Shown one piece after another: positions 42,885-52,949 of a stretch of 64,000 nucleotides of DNA (the stretch's first letter is position 1; each line of letters begins with the position of its first letter). Below the pieces are notes generated by a model. The model did not search any database. It had not been told where the DNA came from and saw only the letters and a program-made list of their open reading frames with translations. The DNA comes from Gambelia wislizenii (lineage: Eukaryota > Chordata > Lepidosauria > Squamata > Crotaphytidae): positions 257,179,187 to 257,243,186 of the forward strand of contig JAUMIR010000001.1 in the NCBI GenBank assembly GCA_030847615.1. The letters run 5' to 3'. Both the position numbers and the translations under genes were made by a program.

Positions 42885-45052
42885 CCACTGTAGCTCAGTC
42901 GGATCTGATCCAACTATCTTGGCTCAGTGATCAGCCCCAGTGGAAAAGGTGATTCGCAAACACAGTTTGAATTTGGTACTCCTGTTAGGGTATGCCAGTT
43001 TGCATACTAAGTTGTGACTGGATGAAGGTATAGCAAAGTGGCAGGTGGAGTCCATGATAATAAGCCAGCTCCAGTAATTAATGATGCAGTCAGCCAATTA
43101 GGCCAGGTGGACTTGATAGCCACTTAGTAGTGTATAACTGCATTGGGAGTCTGCTTGGGGTATAGAGAGTGTATTACTCTCTGTGCTGGTTAGAAGCCTG
43201 TTGCTGGGAAGTAAGTTTTTCTCCTTGCTATGAAGATATAGTACTGCAGGTATGCGGGAAGTTATGCTGTACTGTTTTTTGTGCCTAGCCATGATGCTAT
43301 ATTCTTTGTTTTTGCATGTTTTTTTTTTGTCTTACACTCAGCTGAGTAAAGCTCTATTTTTTTTAACTCCACAACTCTGCTGTACTATTTTGTAACATGC
43401 CCAACTTCTTTGTAGGGGAAGACGTCCTGGCCAAGTTCAAGACTCTGCTTTGATTACCTTGACACTAGAAATGTGCTACCATTATTCCTCAGGTGATCCT
43501 GTGTCTGGTTTGTTTCTCCAGCTTCTGGCTGACACTCTCTGTTTCTTGACCTTAGATTGTCAGTGACCAACCCTAGCAGCAGATTATCACTCAACAAAGT
43601 AGTTCATGACTTGGCAGCAGCAGCCTGTAAGAAAGATCCCCAAAGGAAGGTACTAACCCCAGGTTTAATGGTTTTGATGCAGGCCTTAATTGGGGCCTGG
43701 ACCAACATTCACTTCTAAATCCCATAATTCACTGCCAACACTCAGTGACAGGGCATGTGAAGAAACGGTCAAGAGAAAAATGTCTTTTGAATATTTTCCC
43801 TTCATTTGAGGCATTGTAGGTGGTATTTGCCCCATTTTTTTCATCACAACAAACCTGTGAAGTAGATTAGGATGAGAGTGAGTGGCTCAAAGACATCAGT
43901 TAAGTGAGGGGAGGAGACTTGAGTTTCACAGGCGGGTGAGGACTTGAATGCAGGTATCCCTGATCTGCAATCAGTACCATACAAACTATTAAAATAGCAG
44001 TGGATGTTGTCCCTTCACTATAAAATAAGCACAACAAGGACTGGAGAATTAAGTGAGGGGAGGAGACCTGATTGCCTTTTGTTTGAAAGCTCTGCTTTGG
44101 ATCTTGAAGCAACTCTGTAAATGCATGTGAGTATATTGCCACTTTGCAGTGATGAAAGGCAGGATGGTTTGAGCATCAAATTCGCCTGAGCCCCTTTTAT
44201 GTTGCCTGCAGTATGCTTCAGCCTCTGAAACAGATTAATCTATGGTTATTGCTTTGTGGGTCTCCCATCTCCCAAGTGAGAAGAAGTTCCAGGGCAGCTT
44301 TACAAGGTCAGCTTCCTTTGTGAGAAGAAATTGCTACATCTTTTTATTTACCAATAAACAGATTAAACAGAAGGGAAGCCACTGGGCAGGGGCTGCTAGT
44401 TCCCAAACAGAACAGCACCTTTGCAGACTCCCAAAGTGACTTCTTGCCAAGCACTGCAACAAACAGGAGACAATTAGGAAGAAGAAACAACAATTCTTCT
44501 TTGCCAATCTGTGGCAAACCAATGGGAGATCAAAGCCAAATCTAGTTCATTTGGCTGAAAGCAAATCAGGGCTGTACAGCCTTGGAGAGCCCAGGGGCCA
44601 TTTCCAATCCACCCTCAGGCCCTTGTGGACCACACTACCCCCCCCCTTTCCAAGTTTTAAAAAATCCACTTCCATTTAGGAAGGAAAAAAACAGGTTTGG
44701 TGTTAAAACATGGTGTGGCAGTGTTTTAGAGGAAAGAATTTGGCTGCGCTGCCTAGGATTGCTGGGAATTTCTGTCTGACAACATCTTGAGGGGCCAATG
44801 ACTCCCAAACCTGACATAATGAGTAATGTTTCTAGTTACTTCTAACTGTCAGTGCTTTAAGGCATTTTTACAGGTATTTTGACATGAATTTTTCAAATTT
44901 TGGGCCATTTGTTTAGCAGTTCAAAGGTTTTGTTATAGTAGTCCTTCGAGCCTGTGCAATGGATTTTTCTGGTGGAGCGCAGCGTGCACAGAAGTGGCCT
45001 CACCCTTTAAACCAAAGGTTCATCTGCTGTGGCTTTGCCAGCATGGATGTAG
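42885..45052. other. No gene recognised; minor repeat traces
   Basis: 42,907-42,953 is an inverted copy of 41,870-41,916. 43,795-43,985 has weak MIR/L2-like character (cacaacaaacctgtgaagta). gtgaggggaggagac occurs at 43,905 and 44,055. The remaining sequence looks single-copy, without recognisable coding content. Confidence 0.4.
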
Positions 45053-45327
45053 CAGCAAGGTCCTCGGGTCGTAGGTTTGATGAGAGTTTCCTTCTCTTAG
45101 ATGGTTGACCTTACTGGGTTGGATGAGCACCATCTGCCCGGGTTTGGGATTAGAGTTTTCCTTCTCCTAGGATGGTTGCCATAAGGCTAGAAAGCCCATC
45201 CTGCCCTTTGACACTCTTTGTCAGGCCCTTCGGTGTTGACCTGTCTGGCATGCATAGCTCCAAACATCATTAGGGTACGCAAGCCTCTCTCCCACGACAA
45301 GGGGGTGTCAATGGAGAGGTGTTATAG
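45053..45327. repeat. Unclassified LINE-like segment with internal direct repeat
   Basis: gatgagagtttccttctctt at 45,078 and gattagagttttccttctcc at 45,148 form a direct repeat, each followed by gatggttg. I suspect the 5' part of a LINE but cannot confirm it. Confidence 0.35.
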
Positions 45328-45329
45328 TA

Positions 45330-48073
45330 CAGTCGTCCCTTCACATTCGCGGGGGTTCCGTTCCGCGGACCCCCGCGAATGTGAAAAAACTGCGAATAAC
45401 GACACCCCTCCCTCCCCAGGCCTTCGCGGGGCCTTCCTAGGCCCCGCGAAGATCTCCCCGGCCCTCCCTCCCTCCCTCCCCAAGCCTTCGCGGGGCCTTC
45501 CTAGGCCCCGCGGAGGCCTCCCCGGCCCTCCCTCCCTCCCTCCCTCCCCAGGCCTTTGCGGGGCCTTGCTAGGCCCCGCGGAGGTCTCCCCGGCCCTCCC
45601 TCCCGCCCTCCCCAGGCCTTCCTGGGGCCTCCGGAGCGTCTCCGGAGGCCCCAGGATCGCCTCCCCAGCCCTCCCCACCCCGTCCCCAGGCCTTTCTGGG
45701 GCCTCCGGATATGCTCCGGAGGCCCCAGGATCGCCTCCCCAGCCCTCCCCAGGCCTTCCTGGGGCCTCCGGAGCGTCTCCGGAGGCCCCAGGATCGCCTC
45801 CCCGGCCCTCCCCACCGCGTCCCCAGGCCTTCCTGGGGCCTCCGGAGCGTCTCCGGAGGCCCCAGGATCGCCTCCCCAGCCCTCCCCACCCCGTCCCCAG
45901 GCCTTTCTGGGGCCTCCGGAGATGCTCCGGAGGCCCCAGGATCGCCTCCCCAGGCCTTCCTGGGGCCTCCGGAGCGTCTCCGGAGGCCCCAGGATCGCCT
46001 CCCCAGCCCTCCCCACCGCGTCCCCAGGCCTTCCTGGGGCCTCCGGAGCGTCTCCGGAGGCCCCAGGATCGCCTCCCCAGCCCTCCCCACCCCGTCCCCA
46101 GGCCTTTCTGGGGCCTACGGAGATGCTCCGGAGGCCCCAGGATCGCCTCCCCAGGCCTTCCTGGGGCCTCCGGAGCGTCTCCGGAGGCCCCAGGATCGCC
46201 TCCCCAGCCCTCCCCACCCCGTCCCCAGGCCTTTCTGGGGCCTCCGGAGATGCTCCGGAGGCCCCAGGATCGCCTCCCCAGCCCTCCCCAGGCCTTCCTG
46301 GGGCCTCCGGAGCGTCTCCGGAGGCCCCAGGATCGCCTCCCCAGCCCTCCCCACCCCGTCCCCAGGCCTTTCTGGGGCCTCCGGAGATGCTCCGGAGGCC
46401 CCAGGATCGCCTCCCCAGCCCTCCCCACCCCGTCCCCAGGCCTTTCTGGGGCTTCCGGAGATGCTCCGGAGGCCCCAGGATCGCCTCCCCAGCCCTCCCC
46501 ACCGCGTCCCCAGGCCTTCCTGGGGCCTCCGGAGCATCTCCGGAGGCCCCAGGATCGCCTCCCCAGCCCTCCCCACCCCGTCCCCAGGCCTTCCTGGGGC
46601 CTCCGGAGCGTCTCCGGAGGCCCCAGGATCGCCTCCCCAGCCCTCCCCACCCCGTCCCCAGGCCTTTCTGGGGCCTCCGGAGATGCTCCGGAGGCCCCAG
46701 GATCGCCTCCCCAGCCCTCCCCACCCCGTCCCCAGGCCTTCCTGGGGCCTCCGGAGCGTCTCCGGAGGCCCCAGGATCGCCTCCCCAGCCCTCCCCACCG
46801 CGTCCCCAGGCCTTCCTGGGGCCTCCGGAGCATCTCCGGAGGCCCCAGGATCGCCTCCCCAGCCCTCCCCACCGCGTCCCCAGGCCTTTCTGGGGCCTCC
46901 GGAGATGCTCCGGAGGCCCCAGGATCGCCTCCCCAGCCCTCCCCACCCCGTCCCCAGGCCTTCCTGGGGCCTCCGGAGCGTCTCCGGAGGCCCCGGGATC
47001 GCCTCCCCAGCCCTCCCCACCCCGTCCCCAGGCCTTTCTGGGGCCTCCGGAGATGCTCCGGAGGCCCCAGGATCGCCTCCCCAGCCCTCCCCACCCTGTC
47101 CCCAGGCCTTCCTGGGGCCTCCGGAGCGTCTCCGGAGGCCCCAGGATCGCCTCCCCAGCCCTCCCCACCGCATCCCCAGGCTTTCCTGGGGCCTCCGGAG
47201 CATCTCCGGAGGCCCCAGGATCGCCTCCCCAGCCCTCCCCACCCCGTCCCCAGGCCTTCCTGGGGCCTCCGGAGCGTCTCCGGAGGCCCCAGGATCGCCT
47301 CCCCAGCCCTCCCCACCCCGTCCCCAGGATCGCCTCCCCAGCCCTCCCCACCCCGTCCCCAGGCCTTTCTGGGGCCTCCGGAGATGCTCCGGAGGCCCCA
47401 GGATCGCCTCCCCAGCCCTCCCCACCCCGTCCCCAGGCCTTCCTGGGGCCTCCGGAGCGTCTCCGGAGGCCCCAGGATCGCCTCCCCAGCCCTCCCCACC
47501 GCGTCCCCAGGCCTTCCTGGGGCCTCCAGAGCATCTCCGGAGGCCCCAGGATCGCCTCCCCAGCCCTCCCCACCCCGTCCCCAGGCCTTCCTGGGGCCTC
47601 CGGAGCGTCTCCGGAGGCCCCAGGATCGCCTCCCCAGCCCTCCCCACCGCGTCCCCAGGCCTTCCTGGGGCCTCCGGAGATGCTCCGGAGGCCCCAGGAT
47701 CGCCTCCCCAGCCCTCCCCAGCCCATCCCCAGGCCTTTCTGGGGCCTCCGGAGATGCTCCGGAGGCCCCAGGATCGCCTCCCCAGCCCTCCCCACCCCGT
47801 CCCCAGGCCTTCCTGGGGCCTCCGGAGCGTCTCCGGAGGCCCCAGGATCGCCTCCCCAGCCCTCCCCACCCCTCCCCAGGCCTTCATGGGGCCTCCGGAG
47901 CGCCTCTGGGGGCCCCGTGGACGCCTCCCTGGGCATCCCCGCTCCCTCTATGTCTTTCACGGGGCCTCTGGAGGCCCCGTGTCGCGGTTTTGGGGGGGCC
48001 CGGGGGGGCCCTCCCAAAACCGCGAATAAACGAAACCGCGAATGTCAAGTTCGCGAATGTGGAGGGACAACTG
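45330..48073. mobile_element. Giant Tigger-like MITE carrying a tandem array
   Basis: 2,744 bp with exact TA flanks (45,328-45,329 and 48,074-48,075). Left end CAGTCGTCCCTTCACATTCG; the right end is the inverse of CAGTTGTCCCTCCACATTCG. Subterminal hairpins are present at both ends (gcgggggttccg...cggacccccgc on the left, cgcggttttggg...cccaaaaccgcg on the right). The termini match the small Tigger-like MITE at 5233. More than 90 percent of the element is the tandem array described next. No transposase reading frame. Confidence 0.9.
45412..47890. repeat. 74-bp GC-rich minisatellite of hairpin/G4 units
   Basis: About 31 canonical units of 74 bp, or shorter by one spacer block, preceded by three variant units (45,412-45,600) and followed by degenerate ones to about 47,985. 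Each unit has a perfect hairpin, for example 46,592-46,628 with 17-bp arms (TCCTGGGGCCTCCGGAG) and a 3-base loop. Each also has a C-rich spacer whose complement GGGGTGGGGAGGGCTGGGG (46,561-46,579) fits the four-run G-quadruplex pattern. Seventy-four is not a multiple of three, and no stop occurs in any frame of either strand. Reading frames of 590-953 residues on both strands are therefore artefacts. Confidence 0.97.
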
Positions 48074-48095
48074 TATTAAAAATGTAACAAACAAT

Positions 48096-48661
48096 GGACT
48101 TTATCAGAGGCACTAAATACAGCATCGTAATGACACAGACCAGACAACGCCATCCTTTCATGTTTATGTCTTGTCCAAAAGCTGTTCTATTTTATTGATG
48201 GGCCAAGCCATCAATAAATTGGCTGTGGTGCTTTTTTGCTGGCATTGCCAGTGTTTGAAACCTTGTGCCTCCACCCCCCCCCCCAAATGAATACAGCTTC
48301 AATGGTAAGTCCAGCCAGAACACTTCTTGGTGAGATTGCAGCATCCAGGTGGGTGACGCTCTTTTTGTGAACCTCCCCGGTTTTCTTGGGTTTTTTAAAG
48401 TGCATTTCTGTGCTTTTAAAAACTTTTTTGCGTTATTTTTGTTTTGTTTTTTAATCTCCCGTGCTTGTGTCTTCTCGCAAGAATCCACGAAATTTTTATC
48501 AAGGAACTGAATGGAGCTCTGTTCACTCCCCCATCATTGCCGGGGCTGCCTTTTCACCGGATAGGAGGTAAGTGCTGTAAAGGGGGTTCTTTTGCCGGCA
48601 TAAAAATGTCACAGATTATGCAGGCAAAAGAACACCAAAGGAAGGTGGTCTGATAAGGTCC
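48096..48661. mobile_element. 570-bp MITE, TTATCAGA family
   Basis: 566 bp flanked by AAT on both sides (48,093-48,095 and 48,662-48,664). Left end GGACTTTATCAGAGGCAC, right end gtggtctgataaggtcc. Interior: gccaagccatcaataaa near 48,204, gtgcttgtgtcttctcgcaa near 48,461, gagctctgttcactccc near 48,514 and ggcataaaaatgtc near 48,597. It starts only 20 bp after the giant Tigger-like element. Confidence 0.9.
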
Positions 48662-48664
48662 AAT

Positions 48665-49385
48665 GCACTGAGAAGGAGTCCTTCTTCAAACATGGTGAGA
48701 AGTAACAGCAATGAGTTGCTTTTCAAATCCTACAATGAGTTATGACATCAAATTACTTATAAAAAGTGCCTTGCCAAGCTACAACATTCAATAGGGAAAG
48801 CAGAGGGAGAGATGTAGCACTCTTTTAGACAGCTCTGGTCCACTCCCCTGAACCACAGTTCCCAAGGTACCCCAAGAAGAGGATAAAATCTGTTTAACTC
48901 TGTAGTGTAGACAAGTACCTAGTGGGCTACTGAAGGAACAGGGCACTTAACTAGTCAGGTTTTTTGCTCTGGTCCAGCAGGGATCTTCTGATGTTCTTAA
49001 GAACTGCTGGTTGCTGCTCTTTTATTATAATCAGTTCTAAATAATTTAAGACCGGTGAGGTAGGGCAGATTACCATGGGTAGAAATAGACTTAAAAGAGG
49101 AAAGGGCAGACATGAGAAAGGGCATTAGCTGTATTATCAAAATCTTTGCCCTTGCTTCTTTTAAAAAGATATATTTTTATTAAACATAAATTTTTAAAAG
49201 TATAAAAAACACACAAGGAAAGAACTACAACTACAAAAAAAAAATAAATACACGCAATAAACAAAATCCCCCCACCTAATCTAACCACCCATACTATTCT
49301 ACCCCCTCCAAAAAAAAAACAAACAAAAAAACCCCACCCCACTTAACACATAACTAAGGAAAAAAGAAAAAGAGAAAGGGATTAT
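48665..49385. other. No gene; A-rich LINE-like tail
   Basis: 49,150-49,380 is A-rich with long A runs and could be an inverted LINE 3' end; aatctttgcccttgcttctt near 49,139 is echoed near 51,176. Nothing coding. Confidence 0.35.
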
Positions 49386-49991
49386 GGAGATTTTCAGACA
49401 GGAAAGAAAAAAGTGTTCCTGGCTCGCAGTCTCCTCTCCCTCCCCTCTCCAGTCCCTGTAATGACATAAAAAAACCTTTTCAAACCTACCTTGTTCTCTC
49501 TGCAGGGCAGCCCAGGAGTGAATGGCGCTCAAACAGAGCTCCTTTCACTTCTTGGACTGAAATCCAGGCTGCTCTCGCGAGAAGACAGGAGCATGGGAAA
49601 TTCAAAAATAAAAAGGAAAATACAACACTAAAAGTAACACCAAGCAGAAAAACCACACTTAAATCATTACAAGTAACCTGGGAAGGGTACAAAAAAGTGT
49701 GTCACTTACCTCGATGTCCCGATCTCACCCAGAAGTGTTCTGGCATGGACCTCCCATTGCCGCTGGCATCGCGCCAGCACAACGGGCACCTTTTCACTTG
49801 CACGACATTCCGTTACAGAAATGAAACAGAGGATTCATTGACGGCTTAGCCCATCAATAAAAAGAAGTGACGGCATAACGACAGCTGAATGGGAGCATGA
49901 TGACACGGGAACAACATTGTCTTAAATGCAAGCCCTTTAGTGATCTCCTGGCATTGTTATCACACCATATTTAGAGTGACTGATAATCTCC
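49386..49991. mobile_element. 570-bp MITE, TTATCAGA family, reverse orientation
   Basis: 606 bp flanked by TAT on both sides (49,383-49,385 and 49,992-49,994). Left end GGAGATTTTCAGACAGG, right end gtgactgataatctcc. It shares acagagctcctttcacttct near 49,533, agaagacaggagcatggg near 49,579 and agtaacctgggaagggtac. It also shares gatctcacccagaagtgtt and the ccatcaataaaaag block. Confidence 0.9.
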
Positions 49992-50313
49992 TATGTTGGT
50001 TCCAACTTATCAGCCAAAAGGTTATAACAAAGCCGGTTGCCCGGGACTTACCGGGCGGCCGCTTTTGCGGCCGGAGTCCCCCGCGCCCGGGCAGCCGATC
50101 CACGAGGCCGGCATGGGCGACGCCATGCCGGCCGTCTCTCTCCTTCCTCTCCCCGGTCTGAGCTTGCAGGCCGGGGAGAGGATCGTAAACCGGCCAATGG
50201 GAGGGAGGCAGCTCCCACCCGATTGGCTGGAATCGGCCAGTCAGAGTCCGCGCTCAGCGCAGCCACTGATTGGTCGAGGGGCGGGGCTAGTCCCGAATGC
50301 AGTCCGCCGGCCG

Positions 50314-50327
50314 GGTATAAATTCCCG
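50314..50327 (+). promoter_or_regulatory. TATA box with upstream CCAAT and GC boxes
   Basis: gggtataaattc at about 50,315, preceded within 125 bp by a GC box (ggggcggggc) and CCAAT boxes in both orientations. The spacing is that of a strong RNA polymerase II core promoter. Confidence 0.7.
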
Positions 50328-50584
50328 GCCGGCTCCCTGCATCAGCAGTTGGCTCCGGAGAGCCGAAGACCAACCCACCCACCCTTTAGTCAGTTGTTTT
50401 TTTTTTAGTTAGTTCTGCTTGGTTTGTTATGTATTCATCTTGTCACAACTTTCTGGCTGTCCGGTGGGCATGAGTTTTTTGTCCCGTTTGAGGGGGGGAG
50501 CTGGGAGCTACTGTTGGCTTCTGGGGTCCGGGGTCTGGACCCACCCCTGGGGCGGCTCCCCCTCCCCCTCCAAAATATTTTGGG

Positions 50585-50694
50585 CACGTGGTTGGTCAAG
50601 TGTTGCCACGTGAGCTCCAGTTTCCGGACACGTGACTGGTCACGTGGCTTGGCCCCACAGCCCGGCACGTGATCTGTCACGTGATCCTCACGTG
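50585..50694. promoter_or_regulatory. Array of seven CACGTG E-boxes
   Basis: The palindrome CACGTG occurs at 50,585, 50,607, 50,629, 50,641, 50,666, 50,678 and 50,689. Distances between starts are 22, 22, 12, 25, 12 and 11 bp. Flanks such as gtcacgtgat resemble sites for bHLH-zip factors (USF, MITF/TFE, MYC/MAX). It lies about 270 bp downstream of the TATA box. Confidence 0.85.
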
Positions 50695-50947
50695 CCTGAG
50701 CGGCTAGGTTCGCCTCCCCGGACGGCCTTCGGCTCTATGACAGGTTGAGGGCTCTCCTCCTGTCCCCCCAGGTAACTCATGCCCAGACCAACCTCCTATG
50801 TCTATCACCAGACAGAAAGTTGTGGCCTTTCCGCCAACCTTTTACTTCTGTAATAAAACATTTTGTGCATGTTACTTTGCGTCTAGTCTTGTGATTCGGC
50901 TGAGACGGGGCGAGGGGGGCCACCTTGACTCTCGGTCGCAATTACAG

Positions 50948-51944
50948 AATCCCTTTAAAGTCTAAACCTTGTCTAATTAAAAGAAATATATTGCCATTAA
51001 AATACTTTAAAAGTTCTCTGCTTTTCAATTTAGAAAAAAATAATAATTATAAAATTAGATTTGTTTCAAATCAACTGTAAAAAACTCTCCCCCATCACCT
51101 ACTGTTAAATTTTAAAAACATCACATATAATTATCTCTATGTTACCATTGGTTCTTCTTAGATACTCCATTGTAAAAATCTTTGCCCTTTCCATAGATTT
51201 CAGTATTGTTCAGTGGAAAGATAAAGCCTGAGGTTTCACATGGTAAATGCTAAGGCATATAACTTGTGAAGTACGGTACAACACGAGCAGATTGCCACTA
51301 GAATGGTGCTGATAGATTAACCCCAGTTATGAAGATATCTAAAAGGAGAGGTGGTTTTTGAATCCTAGGGTTAGTATTCTGTGGCCAGTGAGAGAGAGAC
51401 AGGAAAAAAGCTTTTGTTGTGGCACACAGAGACACTATTCCCACAGGTTTGGGTTTGTTTGTTTTTTTGGTTATGGGAATTAATTTCCTTGTGTACATTT
51501 GTGTTATTTCAGGGGCTTTCATCTTTAAAAACAGAACTAAACATGCTATAGTGACTAATGAATCATGGACCCAAATGGCCTGACCTCGTAGGGATGGAAG
51601 ACAAGACCCTGGGGGTGGGGGTGCACCATTGGGAGGTTTGCCATCAGAGACCGGCCCTTCTCCAAGGCCTGGATTAGCATGGCCAGCAGATGCTTCCCAT
51701 GCTCTGTGACCAGCTACTTGGAAGACGGATGCGTTAAGGTTGAAGCTTCAGCTAGAATAATAATCCTTGTTATGGCATTGTGTGGCCTGATGTTGATCTT
51801 GCCCCAGCAATATTTCTGGGCAAGGGCCTTCATTCAGTGGCGGAGCAGGTGGATTGTTCCCAAGAGTACATCACATCAGTGCTCACTGGCGTATCTAGTG
51901 AAAAGCACCTTGCATGGTAAGTCCAAAAGAAAAGCTTTGCCTGA
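50948..51944. other. No gene recognised
   Basis: AT-rich to 51,230, then unrecognised sequence. The 96-residue frame 51,679-51,969 has one hydrophobic stretch but no signature and overlaps the MITE that starts at 51,945. Confidence 0.4.
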
Positions 51945-52564
51945 GGGGCTCATCTATACGAGGCAATAAAATATGATGCACAGTAACACCAATTCACAGC
52001 AGCTTTCATTTATCTCCATGTTTTTTTTTCAAGATTGCAGGCATGCAAAGCCATACACGTTTGTTGTTCAAACGGGCATGTCTGTGACTCAAGATGGTGG
52101 GCGCAAGTTTGAATTACTTGCATTTTTATTGTCACCAGTTGCCTCCACCAAACAGTATTTTTTTAAAAGCAGTATCCAAGGTATGGAAGCGTGATCTTCC
52201 ACTTAAATAAACAGAAAAAAAGAAGAAGAAAGACTGTTTCATCACCTCAGCGCACGATCGCTATGGTGAAAATCCAACATGGCAGTTCTGGACACTTGCC
52301 TTGCCAGCAAGCTCCACCCCCTGTGCATGTCCAACTGATCAGTTTTCCACTTCCGCTCTTATTGGAAATGTTCAGCAAAGCGAATTGGTTGTCCCAACGA
52401 GTGGGAATGTGCATTTCCTTTGGAGTTTGAGGCTTTTCCCATAGAATATTTGGAATTTTTGCCCCCTCCTTCCGAATATGGTGAAATGGTATGCGGTCCC
52501 ATAGGGACAAACGGTAGTCTTCTGGAATTCTATGACGAGTATTTTCACTGTATAGACAAGCCCC
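51945..52564. mobile_element. MITE, GGGGTTGTCTA family, copy 4
   Basis: 620 bp. Left end GGGGCTCATCTATACGAGG, right end tgtatagacaagcccc. Shares aaaatatgatgcacagtaa, the aaagccatacacgtttgttg segment and cttccgaatatggtgaaatg with its sisters. The 3-bp flanks (TGA, AAC) do not match. Confidence 0.8.
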
Positions 52565-52659
52565 AACACTACCTGTCAAAGGAGACAATGATGAGGGATG
52601 TTGTGAGGAATTGGAAAGCACATACCTGGCCAAGCAACGTCACAGAATGGCTAAGATGG

Positions 52660-52940
52660 TAAAAGTTAAAAATGAGGAGGAACAGACAAGCAGCTGTTTG
52701 CTTTGGCCTGAGTCTAAAGGGAAGGACAAGACTCCCCCCTCCCCTCCCCTCCCCGGCGGGTTAATTGAGTGCAACTACTTTGAACTCAGTTTGCACTAGT
52801 TGAAGTAAGATGAGGAAAAAGAAGGAACGTGGGAGGTAGAGAGAAAAAAATGGAACATTTTAAAAGCAACTGAAAAAGTGGGAAGACAGAGGATTAATCA
52901 GGACTGTCCCTGCCAAACTGAGGACAGTTGGAAGGTATGC
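52660..52940. repeat. Unclassified dispersed repeat, copy 2
   Basis: Blocks in the same order as 20,800-21,205: cagctgtttgctttggcctg, ggacaagactccc, gaactcagtttgca, aagcaactgaaaaagtggga, and the tail with ggactgtccctgccaaactg. Confidence 0.65.
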
Positions 52941-52949
52941 ACACATTGA

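Larger units (their letters stand above)
49994..50947 (+). mobile_element. CpG-rich LTR-like block, probable solo LTR
   Basis: About 954 bp beginning TGTTGG and ending ATTACA. It has a complete promoter in order: ggccaatggg near 50,193, attggct near 50,222, gattggtcg near 50,268, a GC box ggggcggggc near 50,279 and a TATA box gggtataaattc near 50,314. An AATAAA follows near 50,853 with a GT-rich stretch after it. A polyadenylation signal about 540 bp below a TATA box, with no coding sequence, fits U3-R-U5 of a solo LTR. No target duplication was found, and the left edge abuts the MITE at 49,386-49,991, so the exact start is uncertain. A host CpG-island promoter is the alternative. The 139- and 123-residue frames here lie in the GC-rich promoter and lack domains. 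Confidence 0.6.

Noticed and set aside
45218..48087. Large reading frames of 725-953 codons on both strands
   Set aside because: They are translations of a stop-free 74-bp tandem repeat in all six frames, lie inside Tigger-like ends and have no domain, start context or codon structure of a gene.
50037..50412. Coding exon in the CpG-rich block (139- and 123-codon frames)
   Set aside because: The frames run through CCAAT, GC and TATA boxes, have no domain, and the block is better explained as an LTR-like promoter.
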